Positions 1 through 10,229 of a DNA stretch of 64,000 nucleotides are shown here, piece after piece. The stretch is from Bacteroidaceae bacterium (lineage in GTDB: Bacteria > Bacteroidota > Bacteroidia > Bacteroidales > Bacteroidaceae). The notes under the pieces are model-generated. The model saw nothing but the letters and a program-made list of their open reading frames with translations. It did no database searches and was not told the origin of the DNA. Made by a program: the position numbers and the translations under genes. Within the stretch, counting starts at the first letter, position 1. Each line of letters begins with the position of its first letter. The DNA is taken from the NCBI GenBank assembly GCA_017416705.1, contig JAFQBG010000003.1:62001-126000 (forward strand), in the 5' to 3' direction.

Positions 1-1
1 C

Positions 2-136
2 ATAGCCAATCTGCCACCACGCACACTGCGTGGCATTATCAGCGAGGGCATGATATTGAGTGCCGAGGACAATGAAGGCAAACTATCGTTGCTTACAGTG
101 ACACCGAGCGCAAAGCCCGGCAGCGAGGTAAAATAA
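2..136 (+). CDS. metG: Methionyl-tRNA synthetase, C-terminal fragment (partial at window start)
   Basis: Only the last 44 codons lie in the window, in the frame starting at base 2. They encode the end of the C-terminal tRNA-binding (OB-fold) domain of methionine-tRNA ligase. The signature is NLPPRTLRG followed by [10 protein letters not shown], matching the family pattern 'PRKLRGxxSxGMILAA', and then a short tail ending in GSEVK. The stop is TAA at 134-136. The flippase gene begins 10 bases later on the same strand, so the glycan locus may be transcribed from or through metG. Recognition rests on this tail alone, but the motif is distinctive. Confidence 0.85.
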   Translation: MANLPPRTLRGIISEGMILSAEDNEGKLSLLTVTPSAKPGSEVK

Positions 137-146
137 ACAGCAGAAT

Positions 147-1601
147 ATGAGCAACGCCGGTGGTAATCTGAAAAATACTGTCGCCAAAGGATTTCTTTGG
201 GGCGGGATGGGTAATGTGGTTTCTCAACTGCTGAACCTGTTCTTTGGTATTTTTCTGGCAAGGATATTAACCCCCGAGGATTACGGCCCCATCGGCATGC
301 TCGCATTTTTTTCGGCCATAGCATGCTCGTTGCAAGAGAGCGGTTTTGTGGCTGCATTGGCCAATCGCAAGGTTGCCACGCACGACGACTACAACGCGGT
401 ATTTTGGTTCAATATACTTGTGTCGTTCTTCATGTATGGCTGTCTGTTTGCTTGTGCTCCGCTTATAGCAGAATTTTTCAACGAGCCGGTGTTGGTGGAG
501 TTGTCGCGCTACAATTTTTTGGGAATTGTGGTGGCGAGCTTCGGTATAGCCCCATCGGCCTATCTGTTCCGCGAATTAAAAGTCAAGGAGCGTACAATAT
601 CGCAAATACTGTCGGTGGTGGCAACAGGACTTACAGGCTCCATAATGGCTTTGAAAGGCTACTCCTATTGGGGTATAGCCACACAAAGCATTGTCTATGT
701 GCTTGTCAGGGCTGTCGTTTGCTGGTGGTACACACCGTGGCGTCCAAGCCTCAGAGTGAACTTCGCCCCCTTGCGCTATCTGTTTGCGTTTAGTTACCGG
801 CTGCTCATCACCAACATATTCCAACGCTTCAATTGGAACATATTCTCGCTCATCCTTGGTAAATATTATAACCGCACCGATGTGGGCAACTATACAAAAT
901 CGGCCGAATGGTTCAACATGGGTGGCGAGGTGGTCAATGGAATGGTCAATGCCATGGCGCAACCGACGTTGGCCAAGGTTGTCGATGACAATGAACGGCA
1001 ATTGCGCGTTTTTCGTAAAATGCTTCGTTTCACCGCGTTCGTGTCGTTCTTCCTCATGTTCGGCTTGTCGCTTGTGGCCAAGGAGGTTATAACAATAATT
1101 ATTACCGACAAGTGGATAGAGAGCGCGAGAATGTTGCAAATACTTGCTGTTTGGGGAGCGTTCATGCCTGTGCAATCCATGCTGACAAACTTATTGGTGA
1201 GCAGGGGCCGGGTGCGCATATATATGTGGTGTACCATTGTGCAAGGAGTGCTGATGTTGGGTATATTGCTTGCCATACATCCATTTGGAATAAAAAACAT
1301 GCTCATCAGCTATTGTATTTTTAATGCTATGTGGCTTTTTGTATGGCAATACTTTGCACATAGAGAAATATTCATCAGCATACCGATGTTTTTGCGCGAT
1401 GTGCTTCCCTATATGTTGCTTGCCGCCGCCGTTATGTGTCTGACACATATATTCACCGTTTCCATCGACAATTTATATGTCCTGTTGCTATCGCGCATGA
1501 CGATAGCCGCCTGTTTGTATATTTCGGCATCATATATATTGCGAAGCGAGGAGCTGCACGAGATTATTTGTTTCCTTTTTAAACGTAAAAAGCAAGCATG
1601 A
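147..1601 (+). CDS. Polysaccharide flippase, MOP superfamily (WzxC-like)
   Basis: A 484-residue inner-membrane protein with roughly 12-14 hydrophobic helices. It belongs to the polysaccharide-transporter branch of the MOP flippases, which move undecaprenyl-linked glycans to the periplasmic face. Typical features are an N-terminal block with LARILTPEDYG near residues 38-48 and the central WzxC-like block MAQPTLAKVVDD near 270, followed by an amphipathic segment. The ATG at 147 is 10 bases past the metG stop. The next gene's start overlaps this stop by 4 bases (ATGA), so translation is probably coupled. The substrate cannot be told from sequence: lipopolysaccharide, capsule and protein O-glycan are all possible. 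Confidence 0.85.
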   Translation: MSNAGGNLKNTVAKGFLWGGMGNVVSQLLNLFFGIFLARILTPEDYGPIGMLAFFSAIACSLQESGFVAALANRKVATHDDYNAVFWFNILVSFFMYGCLFACAPLIAEFFNEPVLVELSRYNFLGIVVASFGIAPSAYLFRELKVKERTISQILSVVATGLTGSIMALKGYSYWGIATQSIVYVLVRAVVCWWYTPWRPSLRVNFAPLRYLFAFSYRLLITNIFQRFNWNIFSLILGKYYNRTDVGNYTKSAEWFNMGGEVVNGMVNAMAQPTLAKVVDDNERQLRVFRKMLRFTAFVSFFLMFGLSLVAKEVITIIITDKWIESARMLQILAVWGAFMPVQSMLTNLLVSRGRVRIYMWCTIVQGVLMLGILLAIHPFGIKNMLISYCIFNAMWLFVWQYFAHREIFISIPMFLRDVLPYMLLAAAVMCLTHIFTVSIDNLYVLLLSRMTIAACLYISASYILRSEELHEIICFLFKRKKQA

Positions 1602-2692
1602 TTATGAAAAAGATACTCTACGACAATCAAATGTTCACGCTGCAACGTTTTGGGGGTGTCACACGATATTTCGCCTCGCTCATGCGCAATCTTCCCAAGG
1701 ATGAGTTTGTGTCCGAAATCCCCATGCAATATTCCGAAAACCCATATATAAGGGATATAAATGGTAATGACTATGACAAAATAACTTTGCCGTTAATATA
1801 CAATATACGACATAAGATATATCGGTTGGTAAATAAAAATATTGCCCAAAAGGCCGTCAGAAACAACGATTACGATATATTCCATCCAACATATTACGAC
1901 CCCTATTTTCTCGATGCGGTAAGAACAAGAAACAAACCCTTTGTACTTACGGTACACGATATGACATTTGAACGCTATCCGCAGGACGCGCTTATATTTG
2001 ACGGTGCCATACCATATAAGAAACACTTAATAGCCATGGCCGACCATATTATAGCTGTCAGCGAGAATACAAAACGCGACATTGTGACTCTTTTGGGTAC
2101 CGACCCTGCGCGAGTCAGCGTGGTGCATCATGGTTACAGCCTGCATGGCACAGCGGCGCCGCAATTATTCGACCGTTATATCCTTTATGTGGGCGAACGC
2201 AAGGGGTATAAGAACTTTTTTCCTTGGCTATCGGCTGTACGTCCTTTGCTTGTTGCCTATCCTACCATAAAAGTTGTATGTACGGGAAACGCTTTCAGCC
2301 GTCACGAGGAGAAACTTTTCCGCAAGTGGAACATATCGGATAGCCTGCTACACATATCGGCCAACGAAAACCAGCTGGCATCGCTCTACAAATATGCCTT
2401 ATGTTTTGTGTTCCCTTCGCACTACGAAGGTTTCGGCATGCCCATTCTCGAAGCGTTTGCCAATGGTTGTCCTGTGTGTTTGAGCAATACAAGCTGTTTC
2501 CCCGAGGTGGCAGGCGATGCCGCACTCTATTTCAACCCCAACGATGCACAACAAATGTACGACACCTTGCGCGAAATGCTCCTGAATAAGACCTTGCGCG
2601 ATGAAATGCGTGAAAAAGGCGCAGAACGTATAAAGGAGTTCTCGGTACAGCGTATGATACAAGGAACATGCGATATATATCGGAAATTGTAA
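1598..2692 (+). CDS. Glycosyltransferase, GT4 family
   Basis: A 364-residue retaining glycosyltransferase of the GT-B fold. The acceptor half carries LTVHDMTFERYP near residue 110 and AVSENTKRDI near 152. The donor half has YILYVGERKGYKN near 197 and the conserved E-x7-E block EGFGMPILEAFANGCPV near 278, then SCFPEVAGDAALYF, both classic GT4 donor-nucleotide features. There is no signal peptide or membrane helix, so it should act on the cytoplasmic face of the inner membrane on lipid-linked glycan. Its start overlaps the flippase stop by 4 bases. A second in-frame ATG at 1604 gives MKKILYDN and could be the true start. Confidence 0.88.
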   Translation: MIMKKILYDNQMFTLQRFGGVTRYFASLMRNLPKDEFVSEIPMQYSENPYIRDINGNDYDKITLPLIYNIRHKIYRLVNKNIAQKAVRNNDYDIFHPTYYDPYFLDAVRTRNKPFVLTVHDMTFERYPQDALIFDGAIPYKKHLIAMADHIIAVSENTKRDIVTLLGTDPARVSVVHHGYSLHGTAAPQLFDRYILYVGERKGYKNFFPWLSAVRPLLVAYPTIKVVCTGNAFSRHEEKLFRKWNISDSLLHISANENQLASLYKYALCFVFPSHYEGFGMPILEAFANGCPVCLSNTSCFPEVAGDAALYFNPNDAQQMYDTLREMLLNKTLRDEMREKGAERIKEFSVQRMIQGTCDIYRKL

Positions 2693-2710
2693 AACAGAAA
2701 ATGTGAAAAT

Positions 2711-3931
2711 ATGAAACTGAGCCGTTCCGAAATAAAGCGTATATTGCCCATTGCAAGGCGACGTATTGCAACAAAGCTTATAGCCATTGTGCAGCGTCTG
2801 TTGTTGAAGGAAAAACTTGTGAAGAATGTTTTTGGGAGCGACAGCACAAAACGCGTGCTTCTGTGTCATCTGCCCGAGGCTCTGACAGGAAAACAACTGC
2901 CAAAACATCATTCCAATCTAACGGAGTGTTCCATCATAGCACGCTGTTTTCATCGTCTGGGTTATAGTGTCGATTGTTCTTCGCGTGCAAATACAAATAT
3001 AGACTATGCACCCTACGATGTGGTTTTCGGCATCAGCGGGAATGCCTTTTTGGGCTCATTCACAGGCAATGCAAATATAAATCCTTTGAGGATATTTTAT
3101 TCTGTCGGTGCGCAGATGAAGTTCAACTACGATATGACGGTACGTAAAAACAGGGATTTTTTCGACAGGCACAAACGATGGTTCTTGAACTCCTGCCGAT
3201 ACATCCCCGGTAGCGGAATAAACTATTACGAGACACATTTTGCCGATGCTGTGATATGTTTGGGCGATGAATATGTGCTTGAACAATTTAAAAACAGCGA
3301 TGACAGGAAAGAACGCTATCGTTTTATGCCGGCATTCTATTTTTCGACAGTGACACCCGACAAAAACAAGGATTTTGCCCTGTGCCGTCGCAATATATTG
3401 TGGTTTGGCAGCGCCGGTCTGTTGCATAAAGGCTTGGACATAGCGGTTGATTTTGTATTGTCGCATCCCGAATTCACACTGCATATATGTGGCAGCAGCA
3501 GCGGCGAGAAGGATTTCCTCGATTACTATATGCCAAAAATAAAAAACAGTAAAAACATTTTCGTGCATGGCTTTGTCAATATCGAGTCTCGGGAATATGA
3601 ACAGGTGCTCGGACAGTGCGGCATACTGCTCAGCCCCTCAATATCCGAGGGTGGAGCGGTGTCGGCTCTTAATGTATTGGGCAACGGTGCTCTATTGCCG
3701 GTGTATAGTCGTGCCACAGGTATCGACCTCGAAAAAGTGGGCGTTGTGGTAGATGATATAACCTATAATAGGTTCGAGGAGGCTCTGCTCGAAGCCGATG
3801 CGCTGAGCGTCTATGAATTTGCTGCCAAGGCATGGGCGGCACACCGCTTGGTGCGCGACAACTATACCATACAAAAGTACGAGGAACGTATGTACAACCA
3901 CATACGCTCTATAATAGAAGAAAACGAATGA
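2711..3931 (+). CDS. Glycosyltransferase, divergent GT4-like
   Basis: A 406-residue cytosolic protein with a GT-B layout. The N-terminal half is poorly conserved (SKKxLL-type 'KRVLLCHLPEAL' near residue 54). The C-terminal half has NILWFGSAGLLHKGLDIA near 230 and HICGSSSGEKDF near 260. It also has VHGFVN, then SPSISEGGAVSALN near 313-326, where the family's E-x7-E motif sits. It begins 18 bases after the previous glycosyltransferase and 10 bases separate it from the YfhO gene, so it lies in the same operon. Donor and acceptor sugars are unknown. The divergent first half suggests a specialised acceptor. Confidence 0.75.
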   Translation: MKLSRSEIKRILPIARRRIATKLIAIVQRLLLKEKLVKNVFGSDSTKRVLLCHLPEALTGKQLPKHHSNLTECSIIARCFHRLGYSVDCSSRANTNIDYAPYDVVFGISGNAFLGSFTGNANINPLRIFYSVGAQMKFNYDMTVRKNRDFFDRHKRWFLNSCRYIPGSGINYYETHFADAVICLGDEYVLEQFKNSDDRKERYRFMPAFYFSTVTPDKNKDFALCRRNILWFGSAGLLHKGLDIAVDFVLSHPEFTLHICGSSSGEKDFLDYYMPKIKNSKNIFVHGFVNIESREYEQVLGQCGILLSPSISEGGAVSALNVLGNGALLPVYSRATGIDLEKVGVVVDDITYNRFEEALLEADALSVYEFAAKAWAAHRLVRDNYTIQKYEERMYNHIRSIIEENE

Positions 3932-3941
3932 AATTGCATAT

Positions 3942-6392
3942 ATGAAGAAACTCGATTTTAAACAGATTATGCCACATGCAGTGGCGGTGTTATTGTTTTT
4001 TGCTCTCACTGCAATATATTTTGCACCGGTGTTTCAAGGCAAGGATTTGCGTCAAGGCGACAATGTAGGCTCCATGGGTTGGGGCAAGGATGCACGCGAC
4101 TATCACGAGGCAACGGGCGACTACTCCTATTGGTCGGGAGCAATGTTCTCGGGCATGCCTGCTAATTATACCTTTGCTCCGCAGCCTGTGAATATTTTTT
4201 CTGCTGCCGACAAGGTTTTCACGCTCAGCATGTTCGGCATGTCGCGCAGGCATGTGGGGGCCATATTCCTGACTTTTATTAGTTTCTATATATTTATGCT
4301 CTCCATAGGGTGCAGGTCGTGGCTTGCCATTGCCGGCTCCATTGCATATACGTTGTGTTCATATAATTTCATAATTATAGGTGCCGGACACATGAACAAG
4401 AGTCTTGTTATGGCAACCATGGCTCCTGTTATAGGTGGTGTCATCCTGTGCTACCGGGGAAAACTGCTTTGGGGCTCGCTCATTACCCTTGTCTTTGCCG
4501 GCTTAAACATATATTGGAGTCATCAGCAGATAAGCTACTACCTGTTGCTCACATTGCTCATTCTGGCTGTTGTATATTTGATATATGCCATTCGCGAAAA
4601 GTGGCTTGGTCTATATATGAAAGCAACGGCGGTGTTAATGGCAGTTGCCCTGCTTGCCATACTTCCTGCGTTGGGATTGCTCATCCCCTCGGCCGATTAT
4701 GCCAAGGATAGCATGCGAGGCGGGGCTGTGCTGGAACAACAGGATGGCTCTAAGACTTCGGGGCTCGACATAGACTATGCCTATCAGTGGAGCTACGGCA
4801 TAGGCGAGACGCTTACCCTGCTTGTGCCTAATATCTACGGGGCAAGCTCGCATTATAATTTGGGAACCGACTCACATGTGTATCGCACGCTTGCCCCAAT
4901 GATTGGCGCAGGCGAGGCGCGACAAATAGCGTCGGCTGCACCAACATATTGGGGCGATCAGCCTTTTACATCGGGGCCTGTGTATGTGGGTGCCGTTGTC
5001 TGTTTCTTGTTTGTGTTGGGCTTGTTTGTGGTTAAGGGAAAAGAAAAATGGTGGCTGTTGGCAGCTACTCTCTTTTCCTTGGTGCTGTCGTGGGGCAAAA
5101 ACTTCCCCGAGATAAATGAATTCTTATTCTACAAACTGCCTCTTTACAGCAAGTTCCGCACACCCTCAATGGCGCTTGTCGTAACATCGCTCACCATGGT
5201 GGTAATGGGCATTCTTGCCGTTAAACAGCTGTTTTTGATAAAATCGGCAGGCGACAAGGACGAACTTCGCAAGCTGACAAAGAATTTATATCTGTCGGCA
5301 GGAATTACAGGCGGCATCTGTCTGTTGCTTGCTCTGTTTGGCGATTCTATGTTCAGCTTCATTGGCAATACCGACAAGCAGCTGCCCGAAATTCTGATAA
5401 CCTCGTTGTGCAACGACCGCGCCGATATGCTTGTCTCCGACGCTTGGCGTTCATTTGGGTTTATAGCCGTTGCATTTGTATTGCTATACTCCTTCCTTCG
5501 TTTTGGGCTTAAAACAAGCTATGTAGCCATGGGGCTTGCCGTTTTGTTCTTGGTCGATTTGTGGCCGGTGGATAAACGTTTCCTCTCCTACGACGATTTC
5601 ATGCCAAAAAGGAAAAGCACCGAGATACTGCCTACCGAGGCCGATAAAATGATTTTGCAAGACAAACACCCCAATTATCGCGTGTTGAACTTGGCTTCAA
5701 ATACATTTAACGAGGCGTTTACATCCTATTTCCACAAGTCGATAGGTGGATACAGCCCGGCTAAACTACGTCGTTATCAGGATATAATAGACTACTATCT
5801 GTCGCGCGACCTTAACATGAATGTAATAAATATGCTGAATACCCGCTATGTGATAGTTCCGGGCGAGGGCGGTACAACCGTGCAACGCAACCCCGGAGCC
5901 ATGGGCAACTGTTGGTTGGTAAGCAGAATAGAATGGGTGGAGAACCCCAATGAGGAGATAGCCGCAATAGCCGATTTCGACCCCCGCGAAGTGGCATTCA
6001 TAGACAAAGAATGGAAAAATTCTTTTGCCCATGCTGATATAGCCGATACCCCTATCGACAGTACAGAGTATATCAGGATGACCGAATACAAGAACCCCGG
6101 CAACATACTGTACGAAAGCAATGCGGCTGCACCGCGTATGGCAGTCTTCTCCGAGGTATATTATAAAACATGGAAAGCCTACATCGACGGAAAAGAGGTA
6201 GAACCGGTGCGTGTCAATTACATTTTGCGTGCTCTTCCAATACCGGCGGGCGAACATAAAATAGAATTCCGTTGTGTGGATGAACTGATGATATTCTCGG
6301 CAAAACTATCTTTGTATGGCTCTATTTTTGTGGGTATTGTAATAGTTTTGCTGTGTGTGACAATCATAAGAAAAAAGAAAACCGATGAATAA
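3942..6392 (+). CDS. YfhO-family multi-spanning membrane protein
   Basis: An 816-residue protein with about a dozen N-terminal and central transmembrane helices, a soluble region around residues 540-760 and one last helix near the C-terminus (FVGIVIVLLCVTIIRKK). The first periplasmic loop has QGDNVGSMGWGKDARDYHE and the tail has YYKTWKAYIDGKEVE, both typical of the YfhO family. In Gram-positive bacteria YfhO acts in glycosylation of wall teichoic or lipoteichoic acid. In Bacteroidota it is a common, uncharacterised neighbour of glycan genes. It is likely a GT-C-type transferase using a lipid-linked sugar. Its 3' end overlaps the next gene by 8 bases. Confidence 0.82.
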   Translation: MKKLDFKQIMPHAVAVLLFFALTAIYFAPVFQGKDLRQGDNVGSMGWGKDARDYHEATGDYSYWSGAMFSGMPANYTFAPQPVNIFSAADKVFTLSMFGMSRRHVGAIFLTFISFYIFMLSIGCRSWLAIAGSIAYTLCSYNFIIIGAGHMNKSLVMATMAPVIGGVILCYRGKLLWGSLITLVFAGLNIYWSHQQISYYLLLTLLILAVVYLIYAIREKWLGLYMKATAVLMAVALLAILPALGLLIPSADYAKDSMRGGAVLEQQDGSKTSGLDIDYAYQWSYGIGETLTLLVPNIYGASSHYNLGTDSHVYRTLAPMIGAGEARQIASAAPTYWGDQPFTSGPVYVGAVVCFLFVLGLFVVKGKEKWWLLAATLFSLVLSWGKNFPEINEFLFYKLPLYSKFRTPSMALVVTSLTMVVMGILAVKQLFLIKSAGDKDELRKLTKNLYLSAGITGGICLLLALFGDSMFSFIGNTDKQLPEILITSLCNDRADMLVSDAWRSFGFIAVAFVLLYSFLRFGLKTSYVAMGLAVLFLVDLWPVDKRFLSYDDFMPKRKSTEILPTEADKMILQDKHPNYRVLNLASNTFNEAFTSYFHKSIGGYSPAKLRRYQDIIDYYLSRDLNMNVINMLNTRYVIVPGEGGTTVQRNPGAMGNCWLVSRIEWVENPNEEIAAIADFDPREVAFIDKEWKNSFAHADIADTPIDSTEYIRMTEYKNPGNILYESNAAAPRMAVFSEVYYKTWKAYIDGKEVEPVRVNYILRALPIPAGEHKIEFRCVDELMIFSAKLSLYGSIFVGIVIVLLCVTIIRKKKTDE

Positions 6393-7128
6393 AGTGCCGT
6401 TGTTTTCCATAATAACAATCACATACAACGCGCAGGATGTCATAGAAGATACTTTGCGCAGTGTGGCTGCGCAAAGTTATAAAAACTTCGAGTATCTGCT
6501 TATCGACGGAGGCTCCACCGATGCTACGGTTCGCAAGGCTCTTGATAGCGGTTTGAACTTTGCACATATAGTCTCCGAGCCCGACAAAGGCCTGTACGAT
6601 GCCATGAACAAGGGCTTGGCACTATCCAAGGGGTGTTATCTGTGTTTTCTGAATGCCGGCGATGCCTTCCATGCCCCCGACACACTGCAACGAATAGCCG
6701 ACGTGGTGGAAAAAAGCAAAACGCTCCCCGATGTGTTATATGGCGAGACGGCAGTGGTCGATGCCGACAGGCAGTTTGTCAGGATGCGCCGTCTGAAAGC
6801 ACCTGCACACCTCACATGGACCGGTTTCAAACAGGGTATGCTGGTGTGTCATCAGGCCTTTTATGCGCGTCGCGAGATTGCTCCCATGTACGACCTGTCC
6901 TATCGCTATTCCGCCGATGTCGATTGGTGTATAAAAGTAATGAAAAACTCCAAACAATTGGTAAATGTAAACTTCACCGTTGTCGATTATTTGCAAAATG
7001 GATTATCTTTGCAAAATCACAGAGCATCGCTCATTGAGCGTTTTCGTGTCATGAGCCACCACTACGGATTGCTCTCGACCATAATGTATCATCTGTGGTT
7101 CGTTGTGCGTGCCATAATAAAAAAATGA
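6385..7128 (+). CDS. Glycosyltransferase, GT2 family
   Basis: A 247-residue GT-A-fold enzyme. The N-terminus carries FSIITITYNAQDVIEDTLRS and the nucleotide-binding LLIDGGSTDAT near residues 36-46. It is followed by SEPDKGLYDAMNKG near 65-80 and CFLNAGDAF near 88-96, where the DxD-type metal-binding site is replaced by NAGD as in many GT2 enzymes. The C-terminal segment is amphipathic (YHLWFVVRAIIKK), suggesting membrane association. The start overlaps the YfhO gene by 8 bases, indicating one operon. It probably adds a sugar to the same lipid-linked glycan as the neighbouring GT4 enzymes. Confidence 0.88.
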   Translation: MNKVPLFSIITITYNAQDVIEDTLRSVAAQSYKNFEYLLIDGGSTDATVRKALDSGLNFAHIVSEPDKGLYDAMNKGLALSKGCYLCFLNAGDAFHAPDTLQRIADVVEKSKTLPDVLYGETAVVDADRQFVRMRRLKAPAHLTWTGFKQGMLVCHQAFYARREIAPMYDLSYRYSADVDWCIKVMKNSKQLVNVNFTVVDYLQNGLSLQNHRASLIERFRVMSHHYGLLSTIMYHLWFVVRAIIKK

Positions 7129-7152
7129 TTAATAACTTTAAATAATATCACT

Positions 7153-8544
7153 ATGTTCTCAAAAGAGACTTATATCAACCGTCGCCGCGTCCTGAAACAA
7201 AGCGTAGGGAGCGGTCTTCTGCTTTTCCTTGGAAATACCGAGGTCGGTGTCAATTATGCCGATAACGCATATCATTTTCGTCAGGATTCTACATTCCTTT
7301 ACTATTTTGCTTCGGACTATTCGGGGTTGGCTGCCGTCATAGATATTGACGAAGACAAGGAAATAATATTCGGCGATGAACTTACAATAGACGATATTGT
7401 GTGGACAGGCATACAGCCTACGATAAAAGAAAAAAGCGAGCGTGTGGGCATTGAGCTTACTCGTCCTATGTCGGAATTGTCGGCATATATTAAGAATGCG
7501 CAGGCCAAAGGACAGACTATACATTTTCTGCCCCCTTACCGAGGCGAGCACAAGGTGTGGTTGCAGGAACTGCTGGGCATACACCCGGCGGCACAACAGT
7601 CTGCTGTGTCAATGCAATTCGTTAAGGCAATAATAAACCAGCGTAACTATAAAACAGCCGAGGAGATAGAACAGATAGAGGAGGCTGTGAATGTGTCGGT
7701 CGATATGCACTGTGCTGCCATGCGTGCCGTTCGTCCCGGAACCACCGAGGCTCAAATAGTTGCTGTGGTACAAGCCGAGGCGGCAAAACACAATTTCAAT
7801 CTGTCGTTCCCTGTCATAGCCACTGTCAACGGACAGACACTGCACAACCACGCCTATGGTACAGAACCGTTGAAGGAGGGACAGATGTTCCTGCTCGACT
7901 CGGGTTGCGAGAATGCTATGCACTATGCCGGCGACCTCACCACCACTATGCCGGTGGGCACACATTTTACATCGCGCCAACGCGACGTGTGCAATATATT
8001 GCGCAAGGCCCATCTTGCCGCTCTCGATGCCATAAAGCCCGGTGTCGAGTATCGCGAAGTACACAGAACAGTGCTCACCGAAATAGCAAAAGGCATGGTG
8101 GGGCTTGGGCTCATGAAAGGCGACCCTGCCGAAGCAGCCATAGTGGGTGCGGCATGTATGTTCCTGCCACACGGCTTGGGACACATGATGGGCTTGGATG
8201 TGCACGACATGGAGAATTTTGGCGAGGTTCACGTGGGCTACGAAGGGGGTAGGGCCAAGAGCACGCTATTTGGATGGAAATCGCTGCGTCTTGCGCGTGC
8301 GCTCGAACCCGGTTTTGTGTTTACTGTGGAGCCGGGAATATACTTCATCCCCGACCTCATAGACAAATGGCGTGCCGAGAAACAATTTACCGATTTCATC
8401 TGCTACGATAAACTCGATGCTTGGAAGGACTTCGGTGGCATACGCAACGAGGAGGATTATCTTGTGTTCGACGGTGGTGCACGACGTTTGGGCAAGTATA
8501 AACCTATGTCGCCCGAGGAGATAGAGGCCGAACATAATAAATAA
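7153..8544 (+). CDS. pepP: Xaa-Pro aminopeptidase (aminopeptidase P, M24B)
   Basis: A 463-residue metallopeptidase with an N-terminal creatinase-like domain (about 1-140) and a C-terminal pita-bread catalytic domain. Metal ligands are visible: Asp in FLLDSGCE (near 249) and Asp in HYAGDLTTTMP (near 260), His in PHGLGHMMGLDVHD (near 340), Glu in FTVEPGIYF (near 395) and Glu in GIRNEEDYLV (near 433). It removes N-terminal residues preceding proline in the cytosol. It sits 24 bases after the GT2 gene and 14 bases before the membrane glycosyltransferase. It is probably a housekeeping gene within the operon rather than a glycan gene. Confidence 0.93.
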   Translation: MFSKETYINRRRVLKQSVGSGLLLFLGNTEVGVNYADNAYHFRQDSTFLYYFASDYSGLAAVIDIDEDKEIIFGDELTIDDIVWTGIQPTIKEKSERVGIELTRPMSELSAYIKNAQAKGQTIHFLPPYRGEHKVWLQELLGIHPAAQQSAVSMQFVKAIINQRNYKTAEEIEQIEEAVNVSVDMHCAAMRAVRPGTTEAQIVAVVQAEAAKHNFNLSFPVIATVNGQTLHNHAYGTEPLKEGQMFLLDSGCENAMHYAGDLTTTMPVGTHFTSRQRDVCNILRKAHLAALDAIKPGVEYREVHRTVLTEIAKGMVGLGLMKGDPAEAAIVGAACMFLPHGLGHMMGLDVHDMENFGEVHVGYEGGRAKSTLFGWKSLRLARALEPGFVFTVEPGIYFIPDLIDKWRAEKQFTDFICYDKLDAWKDFGGIRNEEDYLVFDGGARRLGKYKPMSPEEIEAEHNK

Positions 8545-8558
8545 CGGACTAAAACGCA

Positions 8559-10076
8559 ATGACACAGACGATTACAAAAAACAACTATCCTTGGATTGCA
8601 GGGCTTGCTGTTGTGGCGCTGTTGGTGTTCTCATATATATTTAATGAGAAACCCGACCTGAACGGCGATAACTGCTACTACTATGCCAACGCAACATCGT
8701 TGGCGCATGGCGACGGGTATTCCGATATGTTTGGAAATCCTACAACGAATTTCCCTCCCGGCTATCCATTGCTGATGACGCCGCTACGATTGCTCACAAG
8801 CAGTATAGTGGCACAAAAAGTCCTCAATCTTATATTTTTGTTTGTTGCTGTCGTGCTCCTATTCGATATATTGGTAAGAAACGGCTATAAGCGCAGCCTT
8901 GCATTTGCAACAGGTGTTACGGTGCTTGTGACGCCGCATATATTGGAATTCTCCACAATGATGATGAGTGAGGCCTCGTGCATCTGTTGTCTAGCCCTCA
9001 TAGCTTGGCTTTATGTGCGGCTGCCCGACGATGAGGCTGCCTTTTGGCGCACCCCCTGTTTCTACCTGCTGCTGCTATCCCTTGTATTTGTATATTACAT
9101 AAGAACACAGGCCTTGGCTGTGGTGGGTGCCGTCGTTGTGGCGTTTCTTTTTGAACGTCGCTTGCGTGCCTCCTTGGCCACGGTTGTTGCCTTTGTGATA
9201 GGCATGCTGCCATGGATAGTGCGTAACGAGGTTTTGGGCCTCAACCAGTCGCGTTACGTTTCCCAGATAGATTTTTCCAATATAGCAGCCAATATAAAAA
9301 TGCTTATAGTACAGGCTATCCCCGAAAGCATATTCCCATTCGTGAATGTATCCTACAATGACACCCCGGGAGCGTTTCTGTGGGCATTTGCCGTTATATG
9401 GTTTTTACTTATTATATATGGCTTTTGGAGGATGGGTAGGCTGCGTTGGCCGCTTATCATCTACCTGCTTGGCACAATAGCCATTATATCAATAATAAAC
9501 ACCCCCAGTCGCTATCGCTATATGACTACCGCCCTGCCGTTTCTGACAGCCGGTCTTTTTGTGGGAATATACTCGTTGGCGGAGCGCTATGCAAAACATA
9601 AAAAAACTGAGTTGTTGCCTTGGACGTTGCTTGGGCTGTTATGTATTGCGTTGCTTGTACAAAAAGGCGACGACACCAAACATACAATATGGGGGCTGAA
9701 TAAACAAGCCAAGATGGAATATCCTGCTAATTTCAGGAACTATTTTATTTTGGGAAAACAGTTGTACAGGTATGATAAAAATGCGATAGTGGCCACCCGA
9801 AAGCCCGAACTGCTATATGTGAACTCGGGAATACGCGGAAAACATTTTCTGGAAACCAACGACCAAGCAAAACTTGTCGAAGATCTTATAAAGAAAAATA
9901 TAGACTTTGTGGTGCTTGAACAGTTGGGCTTCTTGGCAACGTACCGCTATCTGTTGCCCTGTGTCGAGCAAAACCCCGAATTCTTTAAACCGGTTGCAAA
10001 CATCCCCAACCCCGACACCTATCTCATCTATTTCGACCGCAAAAAAGCACAAGAATGGCTCGATAGGCGCAAATGA
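8559..10076 (+). CDS. Membrane glycosyltransferase, ArnT/PMT-like (GT39/GT83 type)
   Basis: A 505-residue protein with about 10-11 transmembrane helices in the first 370 residues and a soluble C-terminal domain of about 130 residues. The first periplasmic loop has NGDNCYYYANATSLAHGDG followed by TNFPPGYPLLMTPLRLL. That loop, with an acidic residue after helix 1 and FPPGYP, is the pattern of GT-C enzymes that use polyprenyl-phosphate sugars. It may add a sugar to a glycan or to protein on the periplasmic side. It is the last gene of the first glycan operon; a hairpin lies 150 bases downstream. Confidence 0.72.
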   Translation: MTQTITKNNYPWIAGLAVVALLVFSYIFNEKPDLNGDNCYYYANATSLAHGDGYSDMFGNPTTNFPPGYPLLMTPLRLLTSSIVAQKVLNLIFLFVAVVLLFDILVRNGYKRSLAFATGVTVLVTPHILEFSTMMMSEASCICCLALIAWLYVRLPDDEAAFWRTPCFYLLLLSLVFVYYIRTQALAVVGAVVVAFLFERRLRASLATVVAFVIGMLPWIVRNEVLGLNQSRYVSQIDFSNIAANIKMLIVQAIPESIFPFVNVSYNDTPGAFLWAFAVIWFLLIIYGFWRMGRLRWPLIIYLLGTIAIISIINTPSRYRYMTTALPFLTAGLFVGIYSLAERYAKHKKTELLPWTLLGLLCIALLVQKGDDTKHTIWGLNKQAKMEYPANFRNYFILGKQLYRYDKNAIVATRKPELLYVNSGIRGKHFLETNDQAKLVEDLIKKNIDFVVLEQLGFLATYRYLLPCVEQNPEFFKPVANIPNPDTYLIYFDRKKAQEWLDRRK

Positions 10077-10229
10077 AAGCCATACGTTAATATCGTAATA
10101 CATGAAACTGTCTGACAAGGTGATTTCTGCGTTACGCTCGCCCTAAAAATGCTCATTTACGTTCGGTAAACTTCGCTTTTTCGGGCATCGCAAGCCTTAA
10201 AATCCCTCTTGTTATATAATTTCGAATAA